Positions 1 through 7,214 of a stretch of DNA of 64,000 nt are shown in pieces. How positions within the stretch are numbered: position 1 is the first letter of the stretch; each line of letters starts with the position of its first letter. A program made the translations under genes and the position numbers. Under the pieces are notes generated by a model. The model was not told where the DNA came from. It ran no database searches and saw only the letters and a program-made list of their open reading frames with translations. Source of the DNA: Ancylobacter sp. Lp-2 (lineage in GTDB: Bacteria; Pseudomonadota; Alphaproteobacteria; Rhizobiales; Xanthobacteraceae); contig NZ_JAJALI010000001.1 of assembly GCF_020523795.1 (NCBI RefSeq), forward strand, positions 682,001-746,000, read 5' to 3'.

Positions 1-474
1 GGGGTGGACCTGCTCTCCTTCGGCGCCACCAAGAATGGCGCGATGGGCGTGGAGGCGGTGCTGTCCTTCGACCCGAAGCGCGCGCGGGAACTGGCGCTGC
101 GGCGCAAGCGCGGCGGCCATCTCACCTCCAAGATGCGTTTCCTCGCCGCGCAGATGGAGGCCTATCTCGCCGACGATCTGTGGCTCGCCAATGCCCGCCA
201 TGCCAATGCAATGGCGGACCGGCTGGGACGTGGGCTCGCCGAGGTGGCGGGCGTGGAGGTGCAGGAGGGCGCCGAGGCCAACATCCTGTTCTGCAAGCTG
301 CCGGACGGCATGGCGACGGCGCTGCTGACGGCCGGCTTCTATTTCTATGCCGATCGCTGGGCGCCGAACGTGGTGCGGCTGGTCACGTCCTTCGCCACCA
401 CGGCGGCGGAGGTGGACCTCTTCATTGCCGCCGCGCGCGGCTTCGCCCTGTCGCCGGCCGGCGTAGGCATCTGA
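1..474 (+). CDS. Threonine aldolase-family PLP lyase, C-terminal part (5' end outside window)
   Basis: The reading frame is open from the first base, so this is the 3' end of a longer gene; about 157 residues are visible. The segment SFGATKNGA near the beginning matches the PLP-lysine motif of low-specificity L-threonine aldolases (family knowledge: cleavage of L-threonine or allo-threonine to glycine and acetaldehyde). The remainder reads as the C-terminal small domain of that fold-type I family, with a basic stretch [14 protein letters not shown] that is typical after the PLP lysine. About 170-190 N-terminal residues are missing. A related beta-eliminating lyase cannot be excluded. Confidence 0.85.
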   Translation, partial: GVDLLSFGATKNGAMGVEAVLSFDPKRARELALRRKRGGHLTSKMRFLAAQMEAYLADDLWLANARHANAMADRLGRGLAEVAGVEVQEGAEANILFCKLPDGMATALLTAGFYFYADRWAPNVVRLVTSFATTAAEVDLFIAAARGFALSPAGVGI

Positions 475-519
475 GGTGCCGACATTTCCACAGGCTTCGT
501 GAAACTGTAGCAAAGGGCG

Positions 520-548
520 TTGCAATCCGTCTCGGCATGGGGCATAGA
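520..548 (+). promoter_or_regulatory. Predicted sigma-70 promoter of tRNA-Gly
   Basis: A TTGCAA -35 box (520-525) and a CATAGA -10 box (543-548) are separated by exactly 17 bases and end 50 bases upstream of the tRNA. Seen by eye only. Confidence 0.45.
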
Positions 549-598
549 GGCGCCCGTTCGAGGTCGTTGGCGCTGCCGGCCGATCTCGACAGGAGCGG

Positions 599-673
599 GC
601 GGGTGTAGCTCAGGGGTAGAGCACAACCTTGCCAAGGTTGGGGTCGTGGGTTCGAATCCCATCGCCCGCTCCA
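599..673 (+). tRNA. tRNA-Gly (anticodon GCC)
   Basis: A full cloverleaf can be drawn. The acceptor stem GCGGGTG (599-605) pairs with CGCCCGC (663-669) with one G-U pair. The anticodon stem CAACC/GGTTG encloses loop TTGCCAA with anticodon GCC. The T-arm contains GGTTCGAATCC. The discriminator is T670 and CCA (671-673) is encoded. The trb conjugation region starts only 0.3 kb downstream; tRNA-Gly 3' ends are frequent integration sites, but I did not find a second copy of the 3' end in this window. Confidence 0.97.
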
Positions 674-702
674 GTTTTCCCAATAAAAATCAGATAGTTA
701 GC

Positions 703-724
703 AAACGCCCTTCGGGGCGTTTTC
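703..724 (+). terminator. Rho-independent terminator after tRNA-Gly
   Basis: ACGCCC (705-710) and GGGCGT (715-720) form a stem with a TTCG tetraloop, followed by a TTTC run; flanking A/T pairs extend the stem by two. It lies 30 bases after the tRNA. Confidence 0.8.
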
Positions 725-956
725 TGCTTCGATTCGCCCTCGAACGCGACATTCTGAGCAGAATCTATGCTCCCGGAAGAAAATTCCCGGATGCCATGGC
801 GTGCGTTCGGCAGCTTTCTAAGCGGCGGCGCTGCACCGATGCGCTGCGCGTGGCGGCGCCCGGAACGGCCGCGATGCAAAGCCCGTCTGCAACTCTCGAC
901 GTAGCCGCAACTTTGAGTATCAATATCCAGAAGCTACTCAACACGCCGGAGCCCGA
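725..956. other. Intergenic stretch between tRNA terminator and LysR gene
   Basis: No gene or convincing RNA is seen. It would hold the promoter of the LysR gene and, if the trb region entered at the tRNA, the attachment-site side of the junction. Confidence 0.3.
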
Positions 957-1874
957 ATGGCTGCGCCGTTTTCCACCTCGATCGAGTTGCGCCACCTGCG
1001 CTATTTCGTGGCGGCCGCCGAGCACGGAAGCTTCCGAAGAGCCGGGGTGGCTCTTGAGGTCAAGGAATCTTCCATCAGCCGGAGCGTGCGTGACCTGGAG
1101 GACGAGATCGGCGTCTCGCTGTTCATCCGGCATTCGAGCGGGGTGAACCTCACTCTGGCGGGGCAAAGGTATCTCAGCCGGACACGGCAGGCGCTGGATC
1201 AGATTCGCGAAGCCGGCGAGGAGGCCGCGGTGTTCGGCCGGGCGGAAGAAGGGCATCTTAGGGTTGGGCTGTTCTCGAACCTGTCCTCCGGCTTTCTGCG
1301 CGACCTGTTCCAGACCTATGACAGTCGCTATGCGGGTGTTCACATCGACTTTGTCGAAGCGCCTGCAGAAAGTCACGCGGCCGCGATACGGCGGTTTGAT
1401 CTCGACGCTGCATTCGCGCTGGGCCGGCAAAGCTGGCCGGACTGTGATGCGATTTCCTCGTGGAGCGAACCGCTCCTGTTCGCGCTGCCGCGGCTTCATC
1501 CTCTGGTCCAGAGGGACGTGCTGTCCTGGCGAGATCTCGTGGATGAGACCTTTCTCGTCCGCACTGAAGGCTCTGGCAATGAGGTGCGCGGTTTTCTTGA
1601 GCGGAAGTTCCGGGAACTCGACATCTCGCCGCGCATCAGCACGCAGCAGGTCGCGCGCTATAGCCTTCTTGGTCTTGTCGCCACGGGACGCGGAATCCTT
1701 CCGGTGTTTGAGTCGGAAACGGTCATCGGTCTGCCGGAGGTGGTGTTCCGCCCTCTCGCCGGCGAGGTGATCCCGTTCTCCGTGATTTACTCGCCTCGCA
1801 ACGACAACCCGGCGGTGCGCACCTTGCTCAGCCTCACACGGAAGATGGCCCGAGAGCAGGCTGCGACGCGCTGA
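957..1874 (+). CDS. LysR-family transcriptional regulator of the trb locus
   Basis: 305 residues, normal LysR length. The N-terminal winged helix-turn-helix (about residues 10-70) has the family pattern HLRYFVAAAEHGSFRRA, then SISRSVRDLEDEIG. The rest is a periplasmic-binding-protein-like effector domain. The ATG at 957 follows GGAG at suitable spacing. The gene converges on the trb operon and overlaps the DUF2274 gene tail by 41 bases. LysR genes in this position recur next to trb clusters of alphaproteobacterial integrative elements (general knowledge), so control of conjugation or of linked cargo is a reasonable inference; the ligand is unknown. Confidence 0.85.
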   Translation: MAAPFSTSIELRHLRYFVAAAEHGSFRRAGVALEVKESSISRSVRDLEDEIGVSLFIRHSSGVNLTLAGQRYLSRTRQALDQIREAGEEAAVFGRAEEGHLRVGLFSNLSSGFLRDLFQTYDSRYAGVHIDFVEAPAESHAAAIRRFDLDAAFALGRQSWPDCDAISSWSEPLLFALPRLHPLVQRDVLSWRDLVDETFLVRTEGSGNEVRGFLERKFRELDISPRISTQQVARYSLLGLVATGRGILPVFESETVIGLPEVVFRPLAGEVIPFSVIYSPRNDNPAVRTLLSLTRKMAREQAATR

Positions 1875-2106
1875 TGCTCGCAGCGCCGCCAGCCTCGCGC
1901 CGCGCCTTGGCGAACTCGCGATCGGTGGCGATGAAGCGCTCCAGCATCGGCACGATGAGTTTTGCTGGATCCGGGACAGGCTGGCCGGTTTCCCGAGCGA
2001 GCACCTCCGCATAGGCAACAAGATCGCGGTGCAGCGCGCCGGGTAGCGAGAGCGCCACCTTCACCGGCTTGTCGTTCGTGATCGGTCCGAGTTTCAACTT
2101 CGCCAT
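1834..2106 (-). CDS. DUF2274 family protein at end of trb operon
   Basis: 90 residues, a small basic protein with the DUF2274 pattern: KLKLGPI near the N-terminus, KPVKVALSLP, and a helical part with LARETGQPVPDPAKLIVPMLERFI. An upstream TTG at 2112 is in frame, but the ATG at 2106 lies just past the trbI stop and is preferred. DUF2274 genes are characteristically the last gene of trb operons in alphaproteobacteria; the role is unknown, possibly a ribbon-helix-helix-like DNA-binding protein (inference from the LSLPGALHRDL segment). Confidence 0.8.
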   Translation of the reverse strand: MAKLKLGPITNDKPVKVALSLPGALHRDLVAYAEVLARETGQPVPDPAKLIVPMLERFIATDREFAKARREAGGAASISASQPALGPSSV

Positions 2107-2108
2107 GG

Positions 2109-3290
2109 TCAATACCTGTAGGGTTCGAGCACCAGGTCGCGCGTGACCATGACTCGCACCGGGAATCCCGGCCGGATGGTCAGGGTCGGCGCGACGTTCA
2201 ACTGCCGGCGGATGATTTCCTGCCCGGCATCGTTGATGGTGTCCTGCGCCCCGCTTTGGAGCGCCTGGATCAGTTCGTCCTCATCATCCATGGCGAGCTC
2301 GGCGCTGACGGAAAGCAAGGTCGAGAGGCCGACCGCCTTGGCGAGATCCCACCAGTGCATGTCGACGCCGTCCTCAAGGCCAGCATAACCCTGCGCATCC
2401 GTGCCGGGCTGGCGCTCGAGCACGATGGAGCGGCCATTGGGGAGGATCAGCCGGTTCCAGACCAGCAGGATGCGGCGCTGTCCGAAGCCGACGCCATTGT
2501 CGTACTGGCCGAGCAGCTTCGTTCCCTGCGGGATGATCAGAATGCGGCCGGTCGGGCTGTCATAGACGTTCTCGGTCACCTGCGCGCTGATCTGGCCGGG
2601 CAGGTCTGAGCGGATACCGGTGATGAGCGCAGCCGGTATGACGGCGCCCGCCTGCAGCACATAGGGCGACGCCGGTGCCATGACGCGATCGGATGCGACC
2701 ACGCGCCGATCCACAGTGGCATTGAGGAAGGCGAGCTGGCGATCCTGGGGTGAGGACGTGCCGCCCGTTCCCGCCGAGCCAGGGCTGCTGAAGCCGGAAG
2801 CACTCGCCCCCGAAGGCGCGCTCGCGCGAGCCTGCGCCGCCTGGAAGAATACGCGGCTGGTCCGCGCGGCTTCCTGTTCCGCCAGACGCCGCTGCTGCTC
2901 GGGATCGGCCTGTGGCGCCGTCATTGTCGGCGCCACGACGGGCTGGCCGCGGTTCTGTGCATCAAGGATCGGCCGGCCGAGGTCGCCAGGTAGCGGCGGT
3001 CCAAGGATGGGGCCGGTGTAATCCCGCGGCAGGCCGGCAAGGCCATCGGCGGTGGAGCGGTTCTGCGTGGAGTAGAGCTCCTCACCACCGGTGCCTTTGT
3101 CGCGCCCCTGCAGTGCATAGATCAGGGCGCCACCAATGCCGATGCTGACGACTAGCCCGGCACCGGCCATCACCTTGCGGGAGAGACGTGTGACGCGCGG
3201 CGGCTCGGGACGCAGCCGCATGGCGGCGGCGCGATCGGTGTTCGGAGCGGCGAGATCGACCTCAAAGTCATGATTGTCGGGGTTGCTCAT
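2109..3290 (-). CDS. trbI: Conjugal transfer protein TrbI (VirB10 family)
   Basis: 393 residues. Cytoplasmic N-terminus, one transmembrane segment (about 43-62), a proline/serine-rich periplasmic linker (about 90-185), and the conserved VirB10/TrbI C-terminal domain with VLQAGAVIPAALITGIRSD, IPQGTKLLGQYD and PGFPVRVMVTRDL. TrbI bridges inner and outer membrane in the type IV secretion channel. It overlaps trbG by four bases and is followed by the DUF2274 gene, so it is translated as part of the trb operon. Confidence 0.95.
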   Translation of the reverse strand: MSNPDNHDFEVDLAAPNTDRAAAMRLRPEPPRVTRLSRKVMAGAGLVVSIGIGGALIYALQGRDKGTGGEELYSTQNRSTADGLAGLPRDYTGPILGPPLPGDLGRPILDAQNRGQPVVAPTMTAPQADPEQQRRLAEQEAARTSRVFFQAAQARASAPSGASASGFSSPGSAGTGGTSSPQDRQLAFLNATVDRRVVASDRVMAPASPYVLQAGAVIPAALITGIRSDLPGQISAQVTENVYDSPTGRILIIPQGTKLLGQYDNGVGFGQRRILLVWNRLILPNGRSIVLERQPGTDAQGYAGLEDGVDMHWWDLAKAVGLSTLLSVSAELAMDDEDELIQALQSGAQDTINDAGQEIIRRQLNVAPTLTIRPGFPVRVMVTRDLVLEPYRY

Positions 3291-4270
3291 GATGCCGGCC
3301 TCCCGTCCGTCCGCTCGATCCGCACCTTCTGCGGACGCTCGCCGCCACCGAGGCGAAGCTCGGCGGCACCGAACAGCCGGTCGCCGATCAGGATGTTCTG
3401 GTGGATGCGACTGTTGACGATCTGGGGTTCGCCATCGGCGCCGATGACGAAGAGCGGCGGCATCTCGCCCTGAAGGACCCCGCGCGGGAATTCGACATAG
3501 ACCTTGCGCCCGTCGTCATAGACGGCCATCGGCCGCCAGGGCGGCGTGTCTCCGGTGAGCGCATAGCGGTAGTTGCGGGCGGCGAAGCTCGGGATGACCG
3601 GCGTCGGAGGAACACTGGGGCGCAGAACTCCCGGAGCCTGCGGATAGGCCCAGGCGACGGCCGGCATATAGGGCGTCTCGCCGGCGCGCAGCTCGATCAT
3701 GTAGCTGCGCCGGTCGGTGGTGATGACGAGGTTGGTGGCGATATCCGCCCGCGTCGGTTTCACCAACACATGCACGCGCCGCCTCGCTCCCTTGCCGCTC
3801 TCGGTGTCGCCGATGATCCAGCGGGCGGTATCGCCCGCCGCGATCGGTCCACTGCCAGTCAGGCTCTCACCCGGCTCCAGCGCGATATTGGTGATCTGGC
3901 CGGGCGCCGCATAGACTTGATAGAGCGCGCCTTCGCTCCAGGGATAGATCTGAATGGCGTTGTAGTATCCCTCGCGGCGCGGCTCCACGCGGGCCGCCGC
4001 ATTGGCATTCTCTACGCGGGCGACGGGTGTTTTGGCGTCCGTGCCGCCCTTGGCCGGCGTCCAGGCGGGCGGCGTGTGGAGCGGGCGCGGACGCTCATCC
4101 GTGACAACGGCGGGCACTACTGGCAGCGCCGGCACGTCACTGTCGTAGCTGATCTGCGGCGGCTTCGGTGCCGAAGCGCATCCAGCAAGCGCGGTCGCCG
4201 ATAGCAGGAGCGCCGCAAAGGCAGAGTGGCGGAAAGCCGGAGATGCGGGTTTACGGCACGACGTTTTCAC
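3287..4270 (-). CDS. trbG: P-type conjugative transfer lipoprotein TrbG (VirB9 family)
   Basis: 327 residues. Signal peptide with lipobox LAGC (Cys at about residue 30) predicts an outer-membrane lipoprotein. The C-terminal half has the VirB9/TrbG/CagX fold signatures YRYAL, DDGRKVYVEFP and NSRIHQNILIGDRLFGAAEL. It forms the outer-membrane core complex with TrbI. The start is GTG at 4270, overlapping the trbF stop (GTGA), which indicates translational coupling. Confidence 0.94.
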   Translation of the reverse strand: MKTSCRKPASPAFRHSAFAALLLSATALAGCASAPKPPQISYDSDVPALPVVPAVVTDERPRPLHTPPAWTPAKGGTDAKTPVARVENANAAARVEPRREGYYNAIQIYPWSEGALYQVYAAPGQITNIALEPGESLTGSGPIAAGDTARWIIGDTESGKGARRRVHVLVKPTRADIATNLVITTDRRSYMIELRAGETPYMPAVAWAYPQAPGVLRPSVPPTPVIPSFAARNYRYALTGDTPPWRPMAVYDDGRKVYVEFPRGVLQGEMPPLFVIGADGEPQIVNSRIHQNILIGDRLFGAAELRLGGGERPQKVRIERTDGRPAS

Positions 4271-4956
4271 TGGCTCAACTCCCGCGACCAGCTGATGGCG
4301 TTGACATAGATGCCGAGCGGGTTGGTGCGCAGGCGCTCGGCATCCTGCGGCGGCTGGATCACCAATGTCAGGATCGCGCTCCAGCGCTCGGTGGCGGCGA
4401 GCTGACCGTTCTCGTACCGTCGTTCGACCCAGGCGACGCGGAAGGAATCCGGCGAGGCCCGGATCACGCTGGAGACCTCGACGGCGATCTGCTGCTTGCC
4501 GACCCGGGTAAAAGGATCGTTGGCGCGGGCGTAATCGTTGAGCGCGGCAGCACCCCGATCGGTGGTGAACTCATAGGCCCGAAGCCAGTTCTGCCGCACG
4601 ATGACGGGATCCGCCGGCAGGCTGCGCACCTGCTCGATGAAACGGGCGAGATGCCAGGCGATCTGCGGATCGGTTGGGCGATAATCGCCGGTTGCAGGCC
4701 CTACGGCCTGCGTCTGTCCAAGACGATCCACCTCGACCACCCAGGGCACGACGGTGCCCCGCGTCGACTGCCAGATCAGCGCCGAGGCAAAGCCGGCCGA
4801 GAGCAACAGACTGCCAAAGGCCATCAGTCGCCAGTTCTTCGCCTGCACACGGGCCGAGCCGATGCGCTCGTCCCAGACCTGGGCCACCTTCTGATAGGGC
4901 GTGACGGGCTCGGGCGAGGTGCCGTAATGTGTCGCGGGTCGCTTGAAGAGGCTCAT
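4267..4956 (-). CDS. trbF: Conjugal transfer protein TrbF (VirB8 family)
   Basis: 229 residues. A short cytoplasmic N-terminus with FKRPATHYG and P-x-TPYQKVAQVWDERIGSA, one transmembrane segment (about 45-63), and a periplasmic VirB8-like domain. TrbF is an inner-membrane assembly factor of the mating channel. The start ATG at 4956 overlaps the trbL stop. Confidence 0.94.
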   Translation of the reverse strand: MSLFKRPATHYGTSPEPVTPYQKVAQVWDERIGSARVQAKNWRLMAFGSLLLSAGFASALIWQSTRGTVVPWVVEVDRLGQTQAVGPATGDYRPTDPQIAWHLARFIEQVRSLPADPVIVRQNWLRAYEFTTDRGAAALNDYARANDPFTRVGKQQIAVEVSSVIRASPDSFRVAWVERRYENGQLAATERWSAILTLVIQPPQDAERLRTNPLGIYVNAISWSRELSQ

Positions 4957-6182
4957 GAGCGGTCGCTCTCGCTGAGGGAGACGGAAGAGCCGCCGGCATG
5001 GCTGTCACCGGAGTGCACAGCATGGGCGGCGGCGGAGACGCCATGGCGAAGCGATTGGCCGCGCTTCATGTGCTTCGCCCAGTCGGGCACGTCACCGGCC
5101 GCGGAAGCCGATGCCGTGCCGTTGACGGCGTTCGCCAGCGGGGTCACGGCTGCGGAGCCCGCGGCGCGTGCGACGCTCCCTAGTCCCGAGGCGACACTCG
5201 CCATGCCGGACTGGCCTCCCGCGCCGATGCTGTAAGCAGTCGCACCGCCCCGCGCCGCGGCCGCTGTCGCGGAGAGCGCCGCCCCACCGCCTCGGACGGC
5301 GAGGCTGGCCGCACCGCCGGCCGCCATCAGCGCGCCACCGGCGGCGAGGCCCGTGCCGACCGCGGCCCCCGCGCTCAGCTGCGGGCCGCCGGAGACAAGG
5401 CCCGCGGCAATGCCAGGGCCGAAGATGCCGAGACCGAGAAGGGAAAGAGCAGCCAGCACGATGGCCATCGCGTCGTCGATGGTCGGCGTCTGCCCGCCAA
5501 AGCCGGCGGTGAACTGGCCGAAAAGGGTGGAGCCGATGCCGATGATGACCGCGAGCACCATGACCTTGATGCCGGAGGAGACGACGTTCCCCAGCACCCG
5601 CTCGGCCATGAAGGCGGTCTTGCCGAACAGGCCGAAGGGGATCAGCACGAAGCCGGCGAGCGTGGTCAGCTTGAACTCGATCAAGGTGACGAAGAGCTGG
5701 ACCGCGAGAATGAAGAAGGAGAGCAGCACCAGCGCCCAGGCAAACAGCAGGCAGGCGATCTGGATGAAGTTCTCGAAGAAGGCGACCCAGCCCATCAGGT
5801 CGGAGATGGACTCAAGCAACGGCCGACCGGCGTCGAGCCCGGTCTGCGCCACCTTGCCCGGACGCATCAGGTCGCTGACGGAAAATGCCGTTCCCGAGCC
5901 CTTCAGCCCAAGCCCGGCAAAGCTCTCGAAGACGATGCGGGCGAGGTTGTTCCAATTGCCGATGATGTAGGCGAAGACGCCGACAAACAGCGTCTTCTTG
6001 ATGAGCCGCGCGATGATGTCGTCATCCGCACTCCACGACCAGAACAGCGCCGCCAGCGTCACGTCGATGACGATGAGCGTGGTGGCGATGAAGGCAACCT
6101 CGCCGCCGAGCAGGCCGAAGCCGCTGTCGATATAGGAGGTGAAGACCCCGAGGAAAGTGTCGATGACGCCGGTGCCGCCCAT
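4953..6182 (-). CDS. trbL: P-type conjugative transfer protein TrbL (VirB6 family)
   Basis: 409 residues from the ATG at 6182 (MGGTGVIDTFL, the usual TrbL beginning); a TTG 15 bases further upstream is also in frame. Several transmembrane segments occupy residues 30-260, followed by a Gly/Ala-rich, low-complexity C-terminal tail (about 260-380). TrbL is the polytopic inner-membrane channel component. It starts immediately after the trbK-alt stop codon. Confidence 0.94.
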   Translation of the reverse strand: MGGTGVIDTFLGVFTSYIDSGFGLLGGEVAFIATTLIVIDVTLAALFWSWSADDDIIARLIKKTLFVGVFAYIIGNWNNLARIVFESFAGLGLKGSGTAFSVSDLMRPGKVAQTGLDAGRPLLESISDLMGWVAFFENFIQIACLLFAWALVLLSFFILAVQLFVTLIEFKLTTLAGFVLIPFGLFGKTAFMAERVLGNVVSSGIKVMVLAVIIGIGSTLFGQFTAGFGGQTPTIDDAMAIVLAALSLLGLGIFGPGIAAGLVSGGPQLSAGAAVGTGLAAGGALMAAGGAASLAVRGGGAALSATAAAARGGATAYSIGAGGQSGMASVASGLGSVARAAGSAAVTPLANAVNGTASASAAGDVPDWAKHMKRGQSLRHGVSAAAHAVHSGDSHAGGSSVSLSESDRS

Positions 6183-6183
6183 C

Positions 6184-6450
6184 TCAGCGACCTTCAATCG
6201 ATGCGGGACGCCCGAGGAACCGGTCGCGCGTTTGCGCCCAGACCTTCAGGCACGCGATGTCTTGCGCGGCCAGCTCTCCCAATCGCTGGCAGCGGCGCTG
6301 TTCACCGCGCAGAGGATCGTGCTCGGCCTCGACCGTCCGAATGGGTGGCTCCGGCGCCTTTTCCTCCCGGCTCATCTCCACGACCGCCGCCGTACCGGCG
6401 ATGGCCACGAAGATCACTGCGCCGAGCCGGGCCAGCATGGCTCCGTCCAT
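6184..6450 (-). CDS. trbK: Putative entry-exclusion protein TrbK-alt
   Basis: 88 residues. An N-terminal transmembrane segment or signal anchor (about 5-24) is followed by a charged region with the conserved pattern RRCQRLGELAAQDIACLKVWAQTRDRFLG, including two cysteines. This matches the TrbK-alt family found between trbJ and trbL in alphaproteobacterial trb operons. TrbK proteins block entry of related plasmids, but exclusion activity of the alt family is inferred from position. Confidence 0.85.
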   Translation of the reverse strand: MDGAMLARLGAVIFVAIAGTAAVVEMSREEKAPEPPIRTVEAEHDPLRGEQRRCQRLGELAAQDIACLKVWAQTRDRFLGRPASIEGR

Positions 6451-6461
6451 GTCGGCCTCCC

Positions 6462-7214
6462 TCAGTTGCTGAACATGCGGGCATTGCCGGCCTGATAGCC
6501 GGCGCCCGGAGTGAGGAAGCGCCGGCGCTGCTCACGGCCCTGCTCGGCGGCGGTCGCGCGTTCCGCCTCGGACAGCGCCTCGGCGCGCCCATTGGCGGAC
6601 ATCACCGCGATCAGGTCGGAGAGCTGCTGCGACTGCAAAGCGAGCAACTGGTTGCCGACCTGCGTAGCCTGAAGGGCGCCCGTGGCGCCCTGGCTCTGGC
6701 CGACAAGCGTCGCCATCTCGGCGCGGTTGGCGTCGACATTGCCGACAACGCCGGCCTGCACCCGCAACGCATCCTGCAGGCCCCCGACGGTGGTCTGCCA
6801 GCGCGAGCGCGCACCGGCGACGAGATCGGCATCGGAGGCCGAGAGCGGGATGTTGCCGTAGCGCTGCTGGAAGGCCTGGTCGATCTGGCCGACATCGAAA
6901 GCGATGCTCTGCGCCTGCCCGAGCAACTGCTGGGTGCGCTGGACCGATTGCTGGATCTGCTGCAACGAGGAATGCGGCAGGCTGGCGAGATTGCGCGCCT
7001 GGTTGATCAGCATCTGCGCTTCGTTCTGCAGCGAGGTGATCTGGTTGTTGATCTGCTCCAGCGCCCGCGCCGCCGATATCATGTTCTCCGCGTAGTTCCA
7101 GGGATCATAGACCGTGAGGGCCTGCGCGGGCGGGGACAGCACGGGTGACAGGCCGAGCGGCGCGGTCAGCAGCGCGACGGCAACGGTGAGCGCGCGCGGA
7201 CGGAACAGCGTCAT
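6462..7214 (-). CDS. trbJ: P-type conjugative transfer protein TrbJ (VirB5 family)
   Basis: 250 residues. A signal peptide ends near residue 32 (PAQALTVYDP). The mature part is mostly long helices with the TrbJ pattern NYAENMISAARALEQINNQI and many Q/N residues, as expected for the minor pilus subunit. The start ATG at 7214 overlaps the trbE stop by four bases. Confidence 0.93.
   Translation of the reverse strand: MTLFRPRALTVAVALLTAPLGLSPVLSPPAQALTVYDPWNYAENMISAARALEQINNQITSLQNEAQMLINQARNLASLPHSSLQQIQQSVQRTQQLLGQAQSIAFDVGQIDQAFQQRYGNIPLSASDADLVAGARSRWQTTVGGLQDALRVQAGVVGNVDANRAEMATLVGQSQGATGALQATQVGNQLLALQSQQLSDLIAVMSANGRAEALSEAERATAAEQGREQRRRFLTPGAGYQAGNARMFSN

Noticed and set aside
599-673. 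tRNA-Gly 3' end duplicated as an att site at the far end of the trb/fic region
   Set aside because: I looked around 13.6-13.9 kb and elsewhere for the GGTTCGAATCCCATCGCCCGC end and saw no second copy.
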